Source: Streptomyces sp. AC558_RSS880 (GTDB lineage Bacteria > Actinomycetota > Actinomycetes > Streptomycetales > Streptomycetaceae). Taken from it: DNA of 64,000 bases. Location of the stretch: the NCBI RefSeq assembly GCF_019049255.1, contig NZ_JAGMUJ010000029.1, forward strand, positions 1 to 64,000, written 5' to 3'. A model generated the notes under the pieces. That model did not search any database, was not told the origin of the DNA, and was given only the letters and a program-made list of their open reading frames with translations. How positions within the stretch are numbered: the first letter of the stretch is position 1; each line of letters opens with the position of its first letter. A program made the translations under genes and the position numbers. This document shows positions 34,887 to 43,610 of the stretch, piece after piece.

Positions 34887-35825
34887 ATGACCACCGAGAT
34901 CGACGTCCTCGTCCTGGGCGGTGCGGGCGTGGACACGATCGTGCACGTGCCCGAGCTGCCCGTGCCGCTCGCCGACAGCCACATGATCCGGCCGGGCATC
35001 GTCACCCGCGCGGGACAGAGCGGCGATTTCGTCGCCCTCGGCACCAGCGCCCTCGGCCTGCGCACCCACCACCTCGACCTGATCGGCGACGACCACGAGG
35101 GCGACCTCGTCCGCGCCCTGCACCGGGACCACGGCATCGCGCTCACCGCAGTACCGCAGCCGTGCGGCACCAAACGCGCCGTCAACCTGGTCGGCCCCGA
35201 CGGCCGGAGGCTCTCCCTGTACGACGCGACCCGCTGGTCCGAGACGGACCGGCTGCCCGAGGAGACGGTGCGCGAGCTGGCCGCCGTCAGCCGGCACGCC
35301 CACGTCGTCATCACCCAGCCGTGCGCCGACGCCCTGCCCCTGCTGCGCGAGTCGGGCGTGACGATCTCGACCGACCTGCACGACTGGGACGGCGTCAACC
35401 CCTACCACGAGCCCTTCGCCCTCGCCGCGGACCTCGTCTTCCTCTCCGCCGCCGCCCTGACCGACCCGGAGCCCGTCATGCGCCGGATCGCCGCGCGGGG
35501 CCGGGCCCGGATCGTCGTCGCCACCGCGGGCGCCGAGGGCGCTCTCCTGCTGGCCGACGACGAACTGACCCGTGTTCCCGCGGCCGAGCCCCCGGCACCG
35601 GTCGTCGACTCCAACGGGGCCGGCGACGCCTTCGCGGCCGCCTTCCTGCACGGCTGGCTCGGCGGCGAAGGCGCCCTCCGCTGCGCCCGGCTCGGGGCGG
35701 TGGCGGGGGCGTACGCCTGCACGGTGCCGTCGACGCGGGTGGCCGCCATCGGACCGGAGGCCCTGCTCGCCGGAGACCTCGAGCCGGTCTCCGAGCCGGT
35801 CCCCGGGACGGTCAGCGGCGCGTGA
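34887..35825 (+). CDS. PfkB-family carbohydrate kinase
   Basis: 312 aa. N-terminal VLGGAGVDTIVHVPELP and C-terminal signature DSNGAGDAFAAAFLHG (DTxGAGD with Asn) with catalytic Asp. Ribokinase-type sugar/nucleoside kinase; substrate not predictable. AAGGAGAG precedes the ATG. Its 3' end overlaps an opposite-strand 31-aa ORF. Confidence 0.88.
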   Translation: MTTEIDVLVLGGAGVDTIVHVPELPVPLADSHMIRPGIVTRAGQSGDFVALGTSALGLRTHHLDLIGDDHEGDLVRALHRDHGIALTAVPQPCGTKRAVNLVGPDGRRLSLYDATRWSETDRLPEETVRELAAVSRHAHVVITQPCADALPLLRESGVTISTDLHDWDGVNPYHEPFALAADLVFLSAAALTDPEPVMRRIAARGRARIVVATAGAEGALLLADDELTRVPAAEPPAPVVDSNGAGDAFAAAFLHGWLGGEGALRCARLGAVAGAYACTVPSTRVAAIGPEALLAGDLEPVSEPVPGTVSGA

Positions 35826-35907
35826 TGCTGCGCACGCTCGCCAGCGTGAGGATCCCGAGGCCGACGAGGGCGGCCGCGGCGCCGATCAGTTCGGGGATCG
35901 GGTGCAT
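35812..35907 (-). CDS. 31-aa single-pass membrane microprotein
   Basis: Product begins MHPIPELIGAAAALVGLGIL and ends TLASVRSITRR: one hydrophobic helix with positive C-terminus. GGAGG lies 6 bases before the ATG. It overlaps the last 14 bp of the PfkB gene antiparallel. The ideal ribosome site plus a clean TM helix makes it more credible than chance. It may regulate a nearby transporter (inference). Confidence 0.6.
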   Translation of the reverse strand: MHPIPELIGAAAALVGLGILTLASVRSITRR

Positions 35908-35953
35908 GGAACCTCCACGGAGCGGCAACGGACGGGAAGCGGCCGGGGCGGCG

Positions 35954-36019
35954 GACGACGCTCGGTCATAGGGGCGACGACGCTCGGTCATGGAGGCGAC
36001 GACGCTCGGTCATACAGGC
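35954..36019 (+). repeat. Three tandem 22-bp repeats upstream of the KimA-like gene
   Basis: Units start at 35954, 35976 and 35998; each contains GACGACGCTCGGTCAT followed by a variable NNRGGC. The 22-bp period equals two helical turns, as for cooperative regulator binding. They lie between the microprotein start and the permease, ~140 bp before the permease start. Confidence 0.85.
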
Positions 36020-36157
36020 ATAGAACTGCCCCGACCTGCCGAATCCGCGATCCGGTCACCCGGTGATTTCACCCGGAGGGCAGAGGCGTATGGATGCCGT
36101 ATGGATGTGGGGTGGTGGTTGGGCCACCCCTGGTCCGAAGGCTTACGATCCACTGCT

Positions 36158-38203
36158 GTGTCCAAATTGACCGACGTGCCCAAACGGATTCTGATCGGGC
36201 GCGCACTGCGCAGTGACCGGCTGGGTGAAACGCTCCTGCCGAAGCGCGTCGCACTCCCCGTCTTCGCCTCCGACCCGCTCTCCTCCGTGGCGTACGCCCC
36301 CGGCGAGGTGCTGCTGGTCCTGTCGATCGCGGGCCTGTCGGCGTACCACTTCAGCCCCTGGATCGCCGTCGCGGTCGTCGTGCTGATGTTCACCGTGGTC
36401 GCCTCCTACCGGCAGAACGTGCACGCCTACCCCAGCGGCGGCGGCGACTACGAGGTGGCCACCACCAACCTCGGCCCCAAGGCCGGACTGACCGTCGCCA
36501 GCGCCCTGCTCGTCGACTACGTCCTCACCGTCGCCGTGTCGATCTCCTCCGGGATCGAGAACCTGGGCTCGGCGGTCCCGTTCGTCGTCGAGCACAAGGT
36601 GGCCTGCGCGATCGGCGTGATCGTGCTGCTGACGCTGATGAACCTGCGCGGTGTCAAGGAGTCGGGCACGCTCTTCGCGATCCCCACCTACGTCTTCGTC
36701 GCGGGCGTCTTCACCATGATCGCCTGGGGGGCGTTCCGCGGGGTCGTGCTCGGCGACGACATGCGGGCGCCGACCGCGGACTACGAGATCAAGCCCGAAC
36801 ACCCGGGCCTCGCCGGCTTCGCCCTGCTCTTCCTGCTGCTGCGCGCCTTCTCCTCCGGCTGTGCCGCGCTCACCGGCGTCGAGGCGATCTCCAACGGCGT
36901 ACCGGCCTTCCGCAAGCCCAAGTCGCGCAACGCCGCGACCACGCTCGCCATGATGGGCCTGCTCGCCGTCACCATGTTCTGCGGCATCATCGGACTGGCC
37001 ATGGCCACCGACGTCCGCATGGCCGAGAACCCCGCCAAGGACCTGATCCACGACGGCGCCCCGCTCGGCGCGGACTACGTCCAGGACCCGGTGATCTCCC
37101 AGGTCGCCGAGGCCGTCTTCGGCCACGGCAGCCTCCTGTTCATGATCCTCGCGGCCGCCACCGCGCTGGTGCTGTTCCTCGCCGCGAACACCGCCTACAA
37201 CGGTTTCCCGCTGCTCGGCTCGATCCTCGCCCAGGACCGCTACCTCCCCCGCCAGCTGCACACCCGCGGCGACCGCCTCGCCTTCTCCAACGGCATCGTG
37301 CTGCTCGCCGGCGCCGCCGGACTGCTGGTGTGGATCTACGGCGCCGACTCCACGCGGCTGATCCAGCTCTACATCGTCGGCGTGTTCGTGTCCTTCACGC
37401 TCAGCCAGATCGGCATGGTCCGCCACTGGAACCGGCTGCTGGCCACCGAGAAGGGCCAGGCCAAGCGCCGCCACATGATCCGCTCCCGGGCCATCAACAC
37501 CTTCGGCGCCTTCTTCACCGGTTTGGTCCTGGTCGTCGTCCTCGTCACCAAGTTCACCCACGGTGCCTGGGTCGCGCTGCTCGGCATGTGCATCTTCTAC
37601 GCGACGATGACGGCGATCCGTCGGCACTACGACCGCGTCGCCGAGGAGATCGCCGCCCCGGAGACCCCCGCCGACGACATGGTGCGGCCCTCCCGCGTCC
37701 ACTCGGTCGTCCTGATCTCCAAGATCCACCGCCCCACGCTGCGCGCGCTCGCCTACGCCAAGCTGATGCGCTCCGACAGCCTGGAGGCGCTCAGCGTCAA
37801 CGTGGACCCGGACGACACCAAGGCACTGCGCGCGGAGTGGGAACGGCGCGGCATCGACGTACCCCTGAAGGTGCTCGACTCGCCGTACCGGGAGGTCACG
37901 CGGCCGGTCATCGACTACGTCAAGAGCCTGCGCAAGGAGTCCCCGCGCGACGTGGTCTCCGTGATCATCCCCGAGTACGTGGTCGGTCACTGGTACGAGC
38001 ACCTGCTGCACAACCAGAGCGCGCTGCGGCTCAAGGGCCGGCTGCTGTTCACACCGGGCGTGATGGTGACCTCGGTGCCGTACCAGCTGGAATCCTCCGA
38101 GGCCGCCAAGCAGCGGGCCCGCAGGCGCCAGGACTGGGCCGCGCCCGGCTCGGTGCGCCGCGGTCCGGCCGAGCGGGCGAAGGACTCCTCCACACACACG
38201 TAG
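36158..38203 (+). CDS. APC-superfamily permease of the KimA/YdaO (K+ importer) type
   Basis: 681 aa from GTG 36158. About 12 membrane segments, then a ~150-aa soluble C-terminal domain. Strong family resemblance to B. subtilis KimA throughout: SSVAYAPGEVLLVLSI, YPSGGGDYEVATTNLG, LLLRAFSSGCAALTGVEAIS, SQIGMVRHWNRL, and C-terminal HNQSALRLKGRL. KimA is a proton-coupled high-affinity K+ importer inhibited by c-di-AMP. Context with TrkA and KdpDE genes supports a potassium role. 67 bp before the methyltransferase gene. Confidence 0.85.
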   Translation: MSKLTDVPKRILIGRALRSDRLGETLLPKRVALPVFASDPLSSVAYAPGEVLLVLSIAGLSAYHFSPWIAVAVVVLMFTVVASYRQNVHAYPSGGGDYEVATTNLGPKAGLTVASALLVDYVLTVAVSISSGIENLGSAVPFVVEHKVACAIGVIVLLTLMNLRGVKESGTLFAIPTYVFVAGVFTMIAWGAFRGVVLGDDMRAPTADYEIKPEHPGLAGFALLFLLLRAFSSGCAALTGVEAISNGVPAFRKPKSRNAATTLAMMGLLAVTMFCGIIGLAMATDVRMAENPAKDLIHDGAPLGADYVQDPVISQVAEAVFGHGSLLFMILAAATALVLFLAANTAYNGFPLLGSILAQDRYLPRQLHTRGDRLAFSNGIVLLAGAAGLLVWIYGADSTRLIQLYIVGVFVSFTLSQIGMVRHWNRLLATEKGQAKRRHMIRSRAINTFGAFFTGLVLVVVLVTKFTHGAWVALLGMCIFYATMTAIRRHYDRVAEEIAAPETPADDMVRPSRVHSVVLISKIHRPTLRALAYAKLMRSDSLEALSVNVDPDDTKALRAEWERRGIDVPLKVLDSPYREVTRPVIDYVKSLRKESPRDVVSVIIPEYVVGHWYEHLLHNQSALRLKGRLLFTPGVMVTSVPYQLESSEAAKQRARRRQDWAAPGSVRRGPAERAKDSSTHT

Positions 38204-38270
38204 ACTGGTGGGCTGTTGTCCCGGGCCTTGACGGGCCTGTCCGCTCTCGATGTTGTGGAGTCACCCCGCC

Positions 38271-39599
38271 ATGCAGGCAGAACCGAGGAAATCGCTGGTG
38301 GGGGAGGAGTACGAGGTCGAGGTCGGCCCCGTCGCCCACGGCGGCCACTGCATCGCCCGTACGTCCGAGGGCCAGGTCCTCTTCGTCCGGCACGCGCTGC
38401 CCGGTGAGCGGGTCGTCGCGCAGGTCACGGAGGGCGAGGAGGGGGCCCGCTTCCTCCGCGCGGACGCGGTGCGGGTGCTGGACGCCTCCAAGGACCGGAT
38501 CGAGGCCCCCTGCCCCTTCGCCGGTCCCGGCCGCTGCGGCGGCTGCGACTGGCAGCACGCCAAGCCGGGCGCCCAGCGGCGCCTGAAGGGCGAGGTCGTC
38601 GCCGAGCAGCTCCAGCGCCTCGCCGGGCTCACCCCCGAGGAGGCCGGCTGGGACGGCACGGTGATGCCGGCCGAGGGCGACAAGGTCCCCGCCGGACAGG
38701 TCCCGGCCTGGCGCACGCGCGTGCAGTACGCCGTCACCGCCGACGGCCGCGCGGGACTGCGCCGGCACCGCTCGCACGAGGTCGAGCCGATCGACCACTG
38801 CATGATCGCCGCCGAGGGCGTCAGCGAGCTGGGCATCGAGAAGCGGGACTGGACGGGCATGGACTCCGTCGAGGCGATCGCCGCCACGGGCTCCCAGGAC
38901 CGTCAGGTCGTCCTCACCCCCAAGCCGGGCGCCCGCCTCCCCCTCGTCGAACTCGACCGCCCCGTCTCCGTCATGCGCGTCGACGAACGCTCCGGCCAGC
39001 TCCACCGCGTCCACGGCCGCCCCTTCGTCCGCGAACGCGCCGACGGCCGCACCCACCGCGTCGCCGGCGGCGGCTTCTGGCAGGTCCACCCGAAGGCCGC
39101 CGACACCCTCGTCACCGCCGTCATGCAGGGCCTGCTGCCCCGCAAGGGCGACATGGCCCTCGACCTGTACTGCGGCGTCGGCCTGTTCGCGGGCGCGCTG
39201 GCCGACCGGGTCGGCGAGTCGGGCGCGGTCCTCGGCATCGAGTCCGGCAAGCGCGCGGTCGAGGACGCCCGCCACAACCTCGCGGACTTCCCCCGGGTGC
39301 GCATCGAACAGGGCAAGGTCGAGTCCGTCCTGCCCCGCACGGGCATCACGGAGGTCGACCTGATCGTCCTCGACCCGCCGCGCGCCGGCGCCGGCCGCAA
39401 GACGGTGGAACACCTGTCGTCCCTGGGCGCCCGCCGGATCGCGTACGTGGCCTGCGACCCGGCGGCGCTGGCGCGGGACCTGGGGTACTTCCGGGACGGG
39501 GGGTACCGGGTGCGGACGCTGCGGGTGTTCGACCTGTTCCCGATGACGCATCACGTGGAGTGCGTGGCGATTCTGGAGCCTGCTGGCAAGGGGGCCTGA
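38271..39599 (+). CDS. TrmA/RlmD-family RNA 5-methyluridine methyltransferase; integration target at 3' end
   Basis: 442 aa. N-terminal TRAM domain (GEEYEVEVGPVAHGGHCIAR), Fe-S type cysteines CPFAGPGRCGGC, SAM motif LDLYCGVGLFAGAL, DPPRAG and catalytic-Cys motif YVACDPAALARDL. Methylates a uridine in rRNA or tRNA; exact site unknown. The terminal codons (HVECVAILEPAGKGA, stop 39597-39599) are duplicated downstream several times, marking this 3' end as an insertion hotspot. Confidence 0.9.
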   Translation: MQAEPRKSLVGEEYEVEVGPVAHGGHCIARTSEGQVLFVRHALPGERVVAQVTEGEEGARFLRADAVRVLDASKDRIEAPCPFAGPGRCGGCDWQHAKPGAQRRLKGEVVAEQLQRLAGLTPEEAGWDGTVMPAEGDKVPAGQVPAWRTRVQYAVTADGRAGLRRHRSHEVEPIDHCMIAAEGVSELGIEKRDWTGMDSVEAIAATGSQDRQVVLTPKPGARLPLVELDRPVSVMRVDERSGQLHRVHGRPFVRERADGRTHRVAGGGFWQVHPKAADTLVTAVMQGLLPRKGDMALDLYCGVGLFAGALADRVGESGAVLGIESGKRAVEDARHNLADFPRVRIEQGKVESVLPRTGITEVDLIVLDPPRAGAGRKTVEHLSSLGARRIAYVACDPAALARDLGYFRDGGYRVRTLRVFDLFPMTHHVECVAILEPAGKGA

Positions 39600-39606
39600 C
39601 CTGCGG
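39541..39606 (+). repeat. att-like core A (native methyltransferase 3' end)
   Basis: Reference copy of the repeated segment: CACGTGGAGTGCGTGGCGAT (39552-39571) continuing through the stop to GACCTGCGG. A phased direct repeat (39753-39772) lies ~150 bp to the right. Confidence 0.8.
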
Positions 39607-39752
39607 TTTGTTGTTCGGGCGGGTTACTCGACCTGTTTCCCTCCGTGTAGCGGTTCGAGCGGGCGGATCGATCTTTGAGAGCTCTCTGACCTGCGAATTC
39701 GTGAGTGAGGCGCTTGCAACGGCGACGCCTCAAGTGGCTCTTGCGGGATTCC

Positions 39753-39772
39753 TGACGCTCGGATGACGCTCG
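39753..39772 (+). repeat. Phased 9-mer pair, arm-type site 1
   Basis: TGACGCTCG-GA-TGACGCTCG, two exact direct copies with 11-bp period. Same motif recurs near the other cores. Confidence 0.75.
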
Positions 39773-39863
39773 AAATGGAAGTCTTTGGGCCTCCGCGGTA
39801 GCGATGCGCACGGCCGCCTGGTTCCACGCTCCGCGGAGCCGAGTGCGGCCCGACCGCGCCACT

Positions 39864-39882
39864 TGATACCGGCTTGGTATCA
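39864..39882. promoter_or_regulatory. Operator of the toxin-antitoxin operon
   Basis: Perfect inverted repeat TGATACC-GGCTT-GGTATCA ending 7 bp before the antitoxin ATG, where an RHH protein would autoregulate. It leaves little space for a ribosome site, so the mRNA may be nearly leaderless. Confidence 0.75.
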
Positions 39883-39889
39883 TCTCTGT

Positions 39890-40084
39890 ATGGCGATGAC
39901 ACTCCGACTCCCCGACGACCTTGACGCGAAGCTCACCGAGCGGGCTCGTCGGGAGGGCCGCAGCAAGCAGGAACTTGCCATTGAGGCCATCCGTGACGCC
40001 CAGGACCGGGCCGAGCTGAAGGTCGATGACGTCCTGGCCGAGCTCATGGACAGCGATGCGGAGATCCTGGACTACCTGAAGTGA
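39890..40084 (+). CDS. RHH antitoxin (Doc partner)
   Basis: 64 aa. N-terminal ribbon-helix-helix MAMTLRLPDDLDAKLTERAR-type domain and C-terminal acidic tail (LAELMDSDAEILDYLK) that should block the toxin. Stop overlaps the toxin start (GTGA). Start chosen just after the palindrome. Confidence 0.85.
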   Translation: MAMTLRLPDDLDAKLTERARREGRSKQELAIEAIRDAQDRAELKVDDVLAELMDSDAEILDYLK

Positions 40085-40473
40085 CCGACGTGCGCTACAT
40101 CCAGCTCGACGAGATCCTGGCCATCGCCCGTACGGTCAACGGTACCGAGCACAGCGTGCGTGACATGGGCCTCCTGGTGTCGGCGATCGAGCGACCCCGG
40201 ACGAACGTGTTCGGAGCCGAGCTGTATCCCACGCTGCACGAGAAGGCTGCGGCGCTGCTGCACTCTGTCGCCCGCAACCATGCGCTGATCGACGGCAACA
40301 AGCGCACCGCCTGGCTCGCCATGCGCGTCTTCCTGCGGTTCAACGGCGTCAGCGCGAGTACCGTCCCACCGCCCGTTTCCATCGCCGGCCCGTTCGTCGA
40401 GGACGTTGCGCAGGACAACGTCGATGTACCGGCGATCGCCAAGCGCCTCGCGACCTGGTTTCCCGTTTCCTGA
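40081..40473 (+). CDS. doc: Fic/Doc-family toxin
   Basis: 130 aa, full Doc length. Motif HALIDGNKR (67-75) matches Doc HxFxDGNKR, whose enzymes phosphorylate EF-Tu; H67, D71 and K74 are present. GTG start overlapping the antitoxin stop. This module is the whole gene content of the first cargo segment. Confidence 0.9.
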   Translation: MTDVRYIQLDEILAIARTVNGTEHSVRDMGLLVSAIERPRTNVFGAELYPTLHEKAAALLHSVARNHALIDGNKRTAWLAMRVFLRFNGVSASTVPPPVSIAGPFVEDVAQDNVDVPAIAKRLATWFPVS

Positions 40474-41217
40474 CGTTCGACGAGGCAAGGGCGCCTCATG
40501 TGGAGTGCGTGGCGATTCTGGAGCTTACTGCAAAGGGGATCTGACCTGCGATTTTCGTGGGCTGCTCGGGTGTAGCCGGGCGTGCTCGACACCTGCGGTT
40601 CCCATCCCGGACGGGAAGGTGGGCGAGTGTTGCCACCGGTCTTCACAGGGTCCGCGCAAGGCGGCCCTGACGCTCATGGGACGTTCGCTTTGACAGGGCG
40701 TCAGCTCATGTATGAGGTCGGTATGCGGTCCGTGCGTCGAGTTGCACGGATCGTGGCAATGGGCGGGCACATCAGAAAGGTGACCGGCGGTCCGGTGTCG
40801 ACGGGGTGGTGGAGTGCGGCGGTACGAGCAGCCCATGCACCGGGCTGTGCCTGTTGCGCATCGTGGACCTGGCCATGGGTGACTACGACTGCCAGCGGGC
40901 GGTCGTGCCGTCCACGGGGTGGTGGATCTTTCTCGTCAGGCCGCTACGGGAGCCTATTGCGTGGCTGGCTGGCTCGCCCCTGGTAGTAGGAGCTTCACTG
41001 CTGCGTCAGGTGGCGGCGCTGGTGTACCTCTCCGGCCGGGCCGTGTTCATGGCGTTAACGCTCCGGTTCTACGAAATCCGTGAACGCGGTAGGCGGATTC
41101 GATCGTCGTGGGCCACCGCAAAGTGATGAAAGCGCCACAGGAAACCCAAGGATGGGCATACTCTGCGGGAATCACCGCAGGTGGGCCGGGGGCGACCTGT
41201 AATGCGGCGGAGGTGTC
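40474..41217. other. Core B and leader region of the large two-gene module
   Basis: About 740 bp. After core B comes a degenerate arm site (40668-40687, TGACGCTCA-TG-GGACGTTCG). A 106-aa reading at 40806-41126 with hydrophobic stretches (PLVVGASLLRQVAALVYLSG) has no ribosome site and is a weak gene candidate. The rest is probably promoter. Confidence 0.4.
40497..40550 (+). repeat. att-like core B
   Basis: Copy of the methyltransferase end: CATGTGGAGTGCGTGGCGAT then LELTAKGI-stop and GACCTGCG. Similarity stops abruptly left of 40495, just after the toxin gene. Confidence 0.8.
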
Positions 41218-43512
41218 ATGGGTGGGGACCCGTATGTGTCAGCAAAAGGGGTCGGAGAACGCGAGCGGACGGGGGTGCCGGATCCGTACGGTGACCAGGC
41301 TCTCCTGACGTCTGCCATGACGGGGGGCTACGACGCCGTCCCTGGCCAGGAACACAGTCGACTGCGGAGCTATCTCGAAGCCGTTGTCGCGGCCCGTCCG
41401 GCGCCGGTGCACACTACGGTCGCCTTCAACGCCGTGTACTTCGGGTACGAGCTCGGCGGCGACGGCTACGGCGGAAGCCCGCTGTGCCTCGATGATTTTC
41501 CCGTCATCACCTTCGGTGAGTGCGCTCCCGTGCTCCCGGTCGGGGCCATGGTGTGTGTCGCCACCGGGTCGGACCCGCTTTACGCCGAAATCGTCTACAG
41601 GGAGGGCGCGCACCCGGAGGTGGACGCGCTCGGTGACGTACCGGCTTGGGTGTCGGGGGCACCCGCGGGCGCCGAGGGCTCGGGTAGGCCGGGTACAGAC
41701 GCCGAACCACGGCGCAGGGAGCTGCTGGTGCCGGACCTCCACGCTTTCGGTCCGGCACTGAGTCTGTCACCGGCCCAGCTTCATCGCTTACGCACGCGCG
41801 GGCGGTGGATCAATGAGGACGGGCATGTCGTCGTCGACGTGTGCTATCCGTCCTTGCAGGCAGCCCGGCGCGACGATCTGACGGCCTACGCGGACCATCT
41901 CCTGACGACGGCTCGGGAACAGCTTCTCAGCCCCTTCGTCCCTGTTTCCCTTGCCTCCCTGGTGGGCGGCACGCACGACGACGATCTGCGGGCGGGACTG
42001 CTCGGTCTCCTTGACACGGTGCGGGGTGTCCTCAACTCCAGTGCAGTGTTGCGCACCTGGGGCCACTACGCCATGACCCGTACCTCCCTCGCGGACTGCT
42101 GGCGGGACACCGGACCGCTGGGCGGCGACGACCTCAGGTCTTTCGTGGCCGCGGTCGAGCGCGCGGCCACCCCGGCGAGGCGGCGACACGGCCTCGTCGC
42201 TCCGGTCACTGTGTACACAGCGGTCGGACCACGGCTCCGCGGTTTTCCCGGGGCGGAGGAACGGCTAAGGGAAGTGGGGTACGCCGCTGCGGTGTGCCGG
42301 GCGAACGTGGCGCTGGCCGACGTGGTCCAAGGGGACAGCGACCAGGGCCTGTTCGGCAACGGCTCCCGGGTCACCCTCGACGACGCCTTCGAGGGGGGAG
42401 GGGTGTGGCGGTCCCACCATCCCGGTGACGCAGAGGCACCCGGAGACCCTCTGGTCCCGGCCGGGCGCGGCTGGAACTCCACACTGCCCGCACCGCCGGA
42501 GCCGGAAACGGAAGTGGAGCTGGAACCGGTAGATGCGCCCCTCGCCGACGGCGACGCCCTCGGCACCGGCGAACTCCTGCGAAGCGACGCGCAGGAGATC
42601 GTCTGGAGGGCGCCCCTGCGGCTGGCCCATCTCATCGGCGGCTGGTTTCCCCTGCCCCCGTTCGTCGCGCAGGACCTCTGCCGGCCCCGCGGCGCGCACC
42701 CCACGCTTCGCCTCGAACTCGACCATGCTGGTGAGACGTTGGACGAGAAGGAGGCGGTGCAGTACGTCGCGGCCGAACTCGGGTACGACTCGGGTCGGTT
42801 GACGGGAATCGTCTGGCCCGGTGACTTTTTCCCCGGCCTGATGCTGGAGCTGCGCCGGCTCCGTGGCGACACGGTGATTCGGCTGGCCACGACGCGGTTG
42901 AAGGAACGGGTGCAGGCCGGTGACCGTGAGACGGGGCACTGTTACGACCCTCGGGTGCTCACCAGGGAGGACGTGCCGGGCAGCAGCCGCTACGGTGACA
43001 GCGCGGTCGGGCTGGATCCCCGGCAACTGGTGATGCGCACCGTGCGCCGTTGCGGTCTGCTCACCCTGGACGGTCACGCCCTGATGGACCGGTCGGTCCT
43101 GCCGAGCGCGGTCTATGGGCGCCGACCGGCCCGGTCGCAGGCCGCCGCCCTGGACTCGGCCGTCGCGGAACTGCTCGCGGAACGTCTTCTGGAGCCGGCC
43201 CTGGGCAGCCGGGACGCCTGGGGGCAGCCGCACTTCCCGCCGCGTGACGGACAGCGGACCATTCTCCTCATTGGCTACCGCCCCGCCAGGCCGCGGGTGA
43301 TACGTCCGTGGGGCGGTGGCGAACCGGTCGGTGAGGGACTGCGCGGCGCTCAGTTCGTCGCAGGTCATCTGCGCCGCCTGCGGCCGGGGTGCCTGCCCAG
43401 CGACGTCCAGCGCGCGGCCTTCCGGGAGTACTGCCGCAGGCTCGGCAAGGCGGACGGCTGGGAACTGCCGTACGGCTACACGTTCGTGACCGAGCACACG
43501 CGCGGCCGCTGA
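41218..43512 (+). CDS. 764-aa protein of unknown function, partner of the giant NTPase
   Basis: ATG with GGAGG five bases upstream. No signal peptide or membrane helix and no catalytic motif I recognise. The first ~150 residues include a beta-rich stretch (VAFNAVYFGYELGG, FPVITFGECAPVLPVGAMVC); the middle is helical; a charged linker (EPETEVELEPVDAP) near residue 425 separates a C-terminal part with two winged-helix-like segments (LLTLDGHALMDRSVL and REYCRRLGKADGWELPYGY). 98 bp before the NTPase gene on the same strand and the same cargo segment, so they should act together. Confidence 0.7.
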   Translation: MGGDPYVSAKGVGERERTGVPDPYGDQALLTSAMTGGYDAVPGQEHSRLRSYLEAVVAARPAPVHTTVAFNAVYFGYELGGDGYGGSPLCLDDFPVITFGECAPVLPVGAMVCVATGSDPLYAEIVYREGAHPEVDALGDVPAWVSGAPAGAEGSGRPGTDAEPRRRELLVPDLHAFGPALSLSPAQLHRLRTRGRWINEDGHVVVDVCYPSLQAARRDDLTAYADHLLTTAREQLLSPFVPVSLASLVGGTHDDDLRAGLLGLLDTVRGVLNSSAVLRTWGHYAMTRTSLADCWRDTGPLGGDDLRSFVAAVERAATPARRRHGLVAPVTVYTAVGPRLRGFPGAEERLREVGYAAAVCRANVALADVVQGDSDQGLFGNGSRVTLDDAFEGGGVWRSHHPGDAEAPGDPLVPAGRGWNSTLPAPPEPETEVELEPVDAPLADGDALGTGELLRSDAQEIVWRAPLRLAHLIGGWFPLPPFVAQDLCRPRGAHPTLRLELDHAGETLDEKEAVQYVAAELGYDSGRLTGIVWPGDFFPGLMLELRRLRGDTVIRLATTRLKERVQAGDRETGHCYDPRVLTREDVPGSSRYGDSAVGLDPRQLVMRTVRRCGLLTLDGHALMDRSVLPSAVYGRRPARSQAAALDSAVAELLAERLLEPALGSRDAWGQPHFPPRDGQRTILLIGYRPARPRVIRPWGGGEPVGEGLRGAQFVAGHLRRLRPGCLPSDVQRAAFREYCRRLGKADGWELPYGYTFVTEHTRGR

Positions 43513-43558
43513 CCTTTCACGGTTTCGCGCGTCCACGGCTCCGGCCCCCTCTCTTCCT

Positions 43559-43594
43559 CCTGTCACCCACAGACATCTTCCTGTCACCAACAGA
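43559..43594 (+). repeat. Direct repeat in the gap between the two module genes
   Basis: CCTGTCACCCACAGA (43559-43573) and CCTGTCACCAACAGA (43580-43594), 21-bp period, 14/15 identical. Lies 17 bp before the NTPase start; possible operator or mRNA element. Confidence 0.6.
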
Positions 43595-43610
43595 AACGGA
43601 GTGTGTGTAC

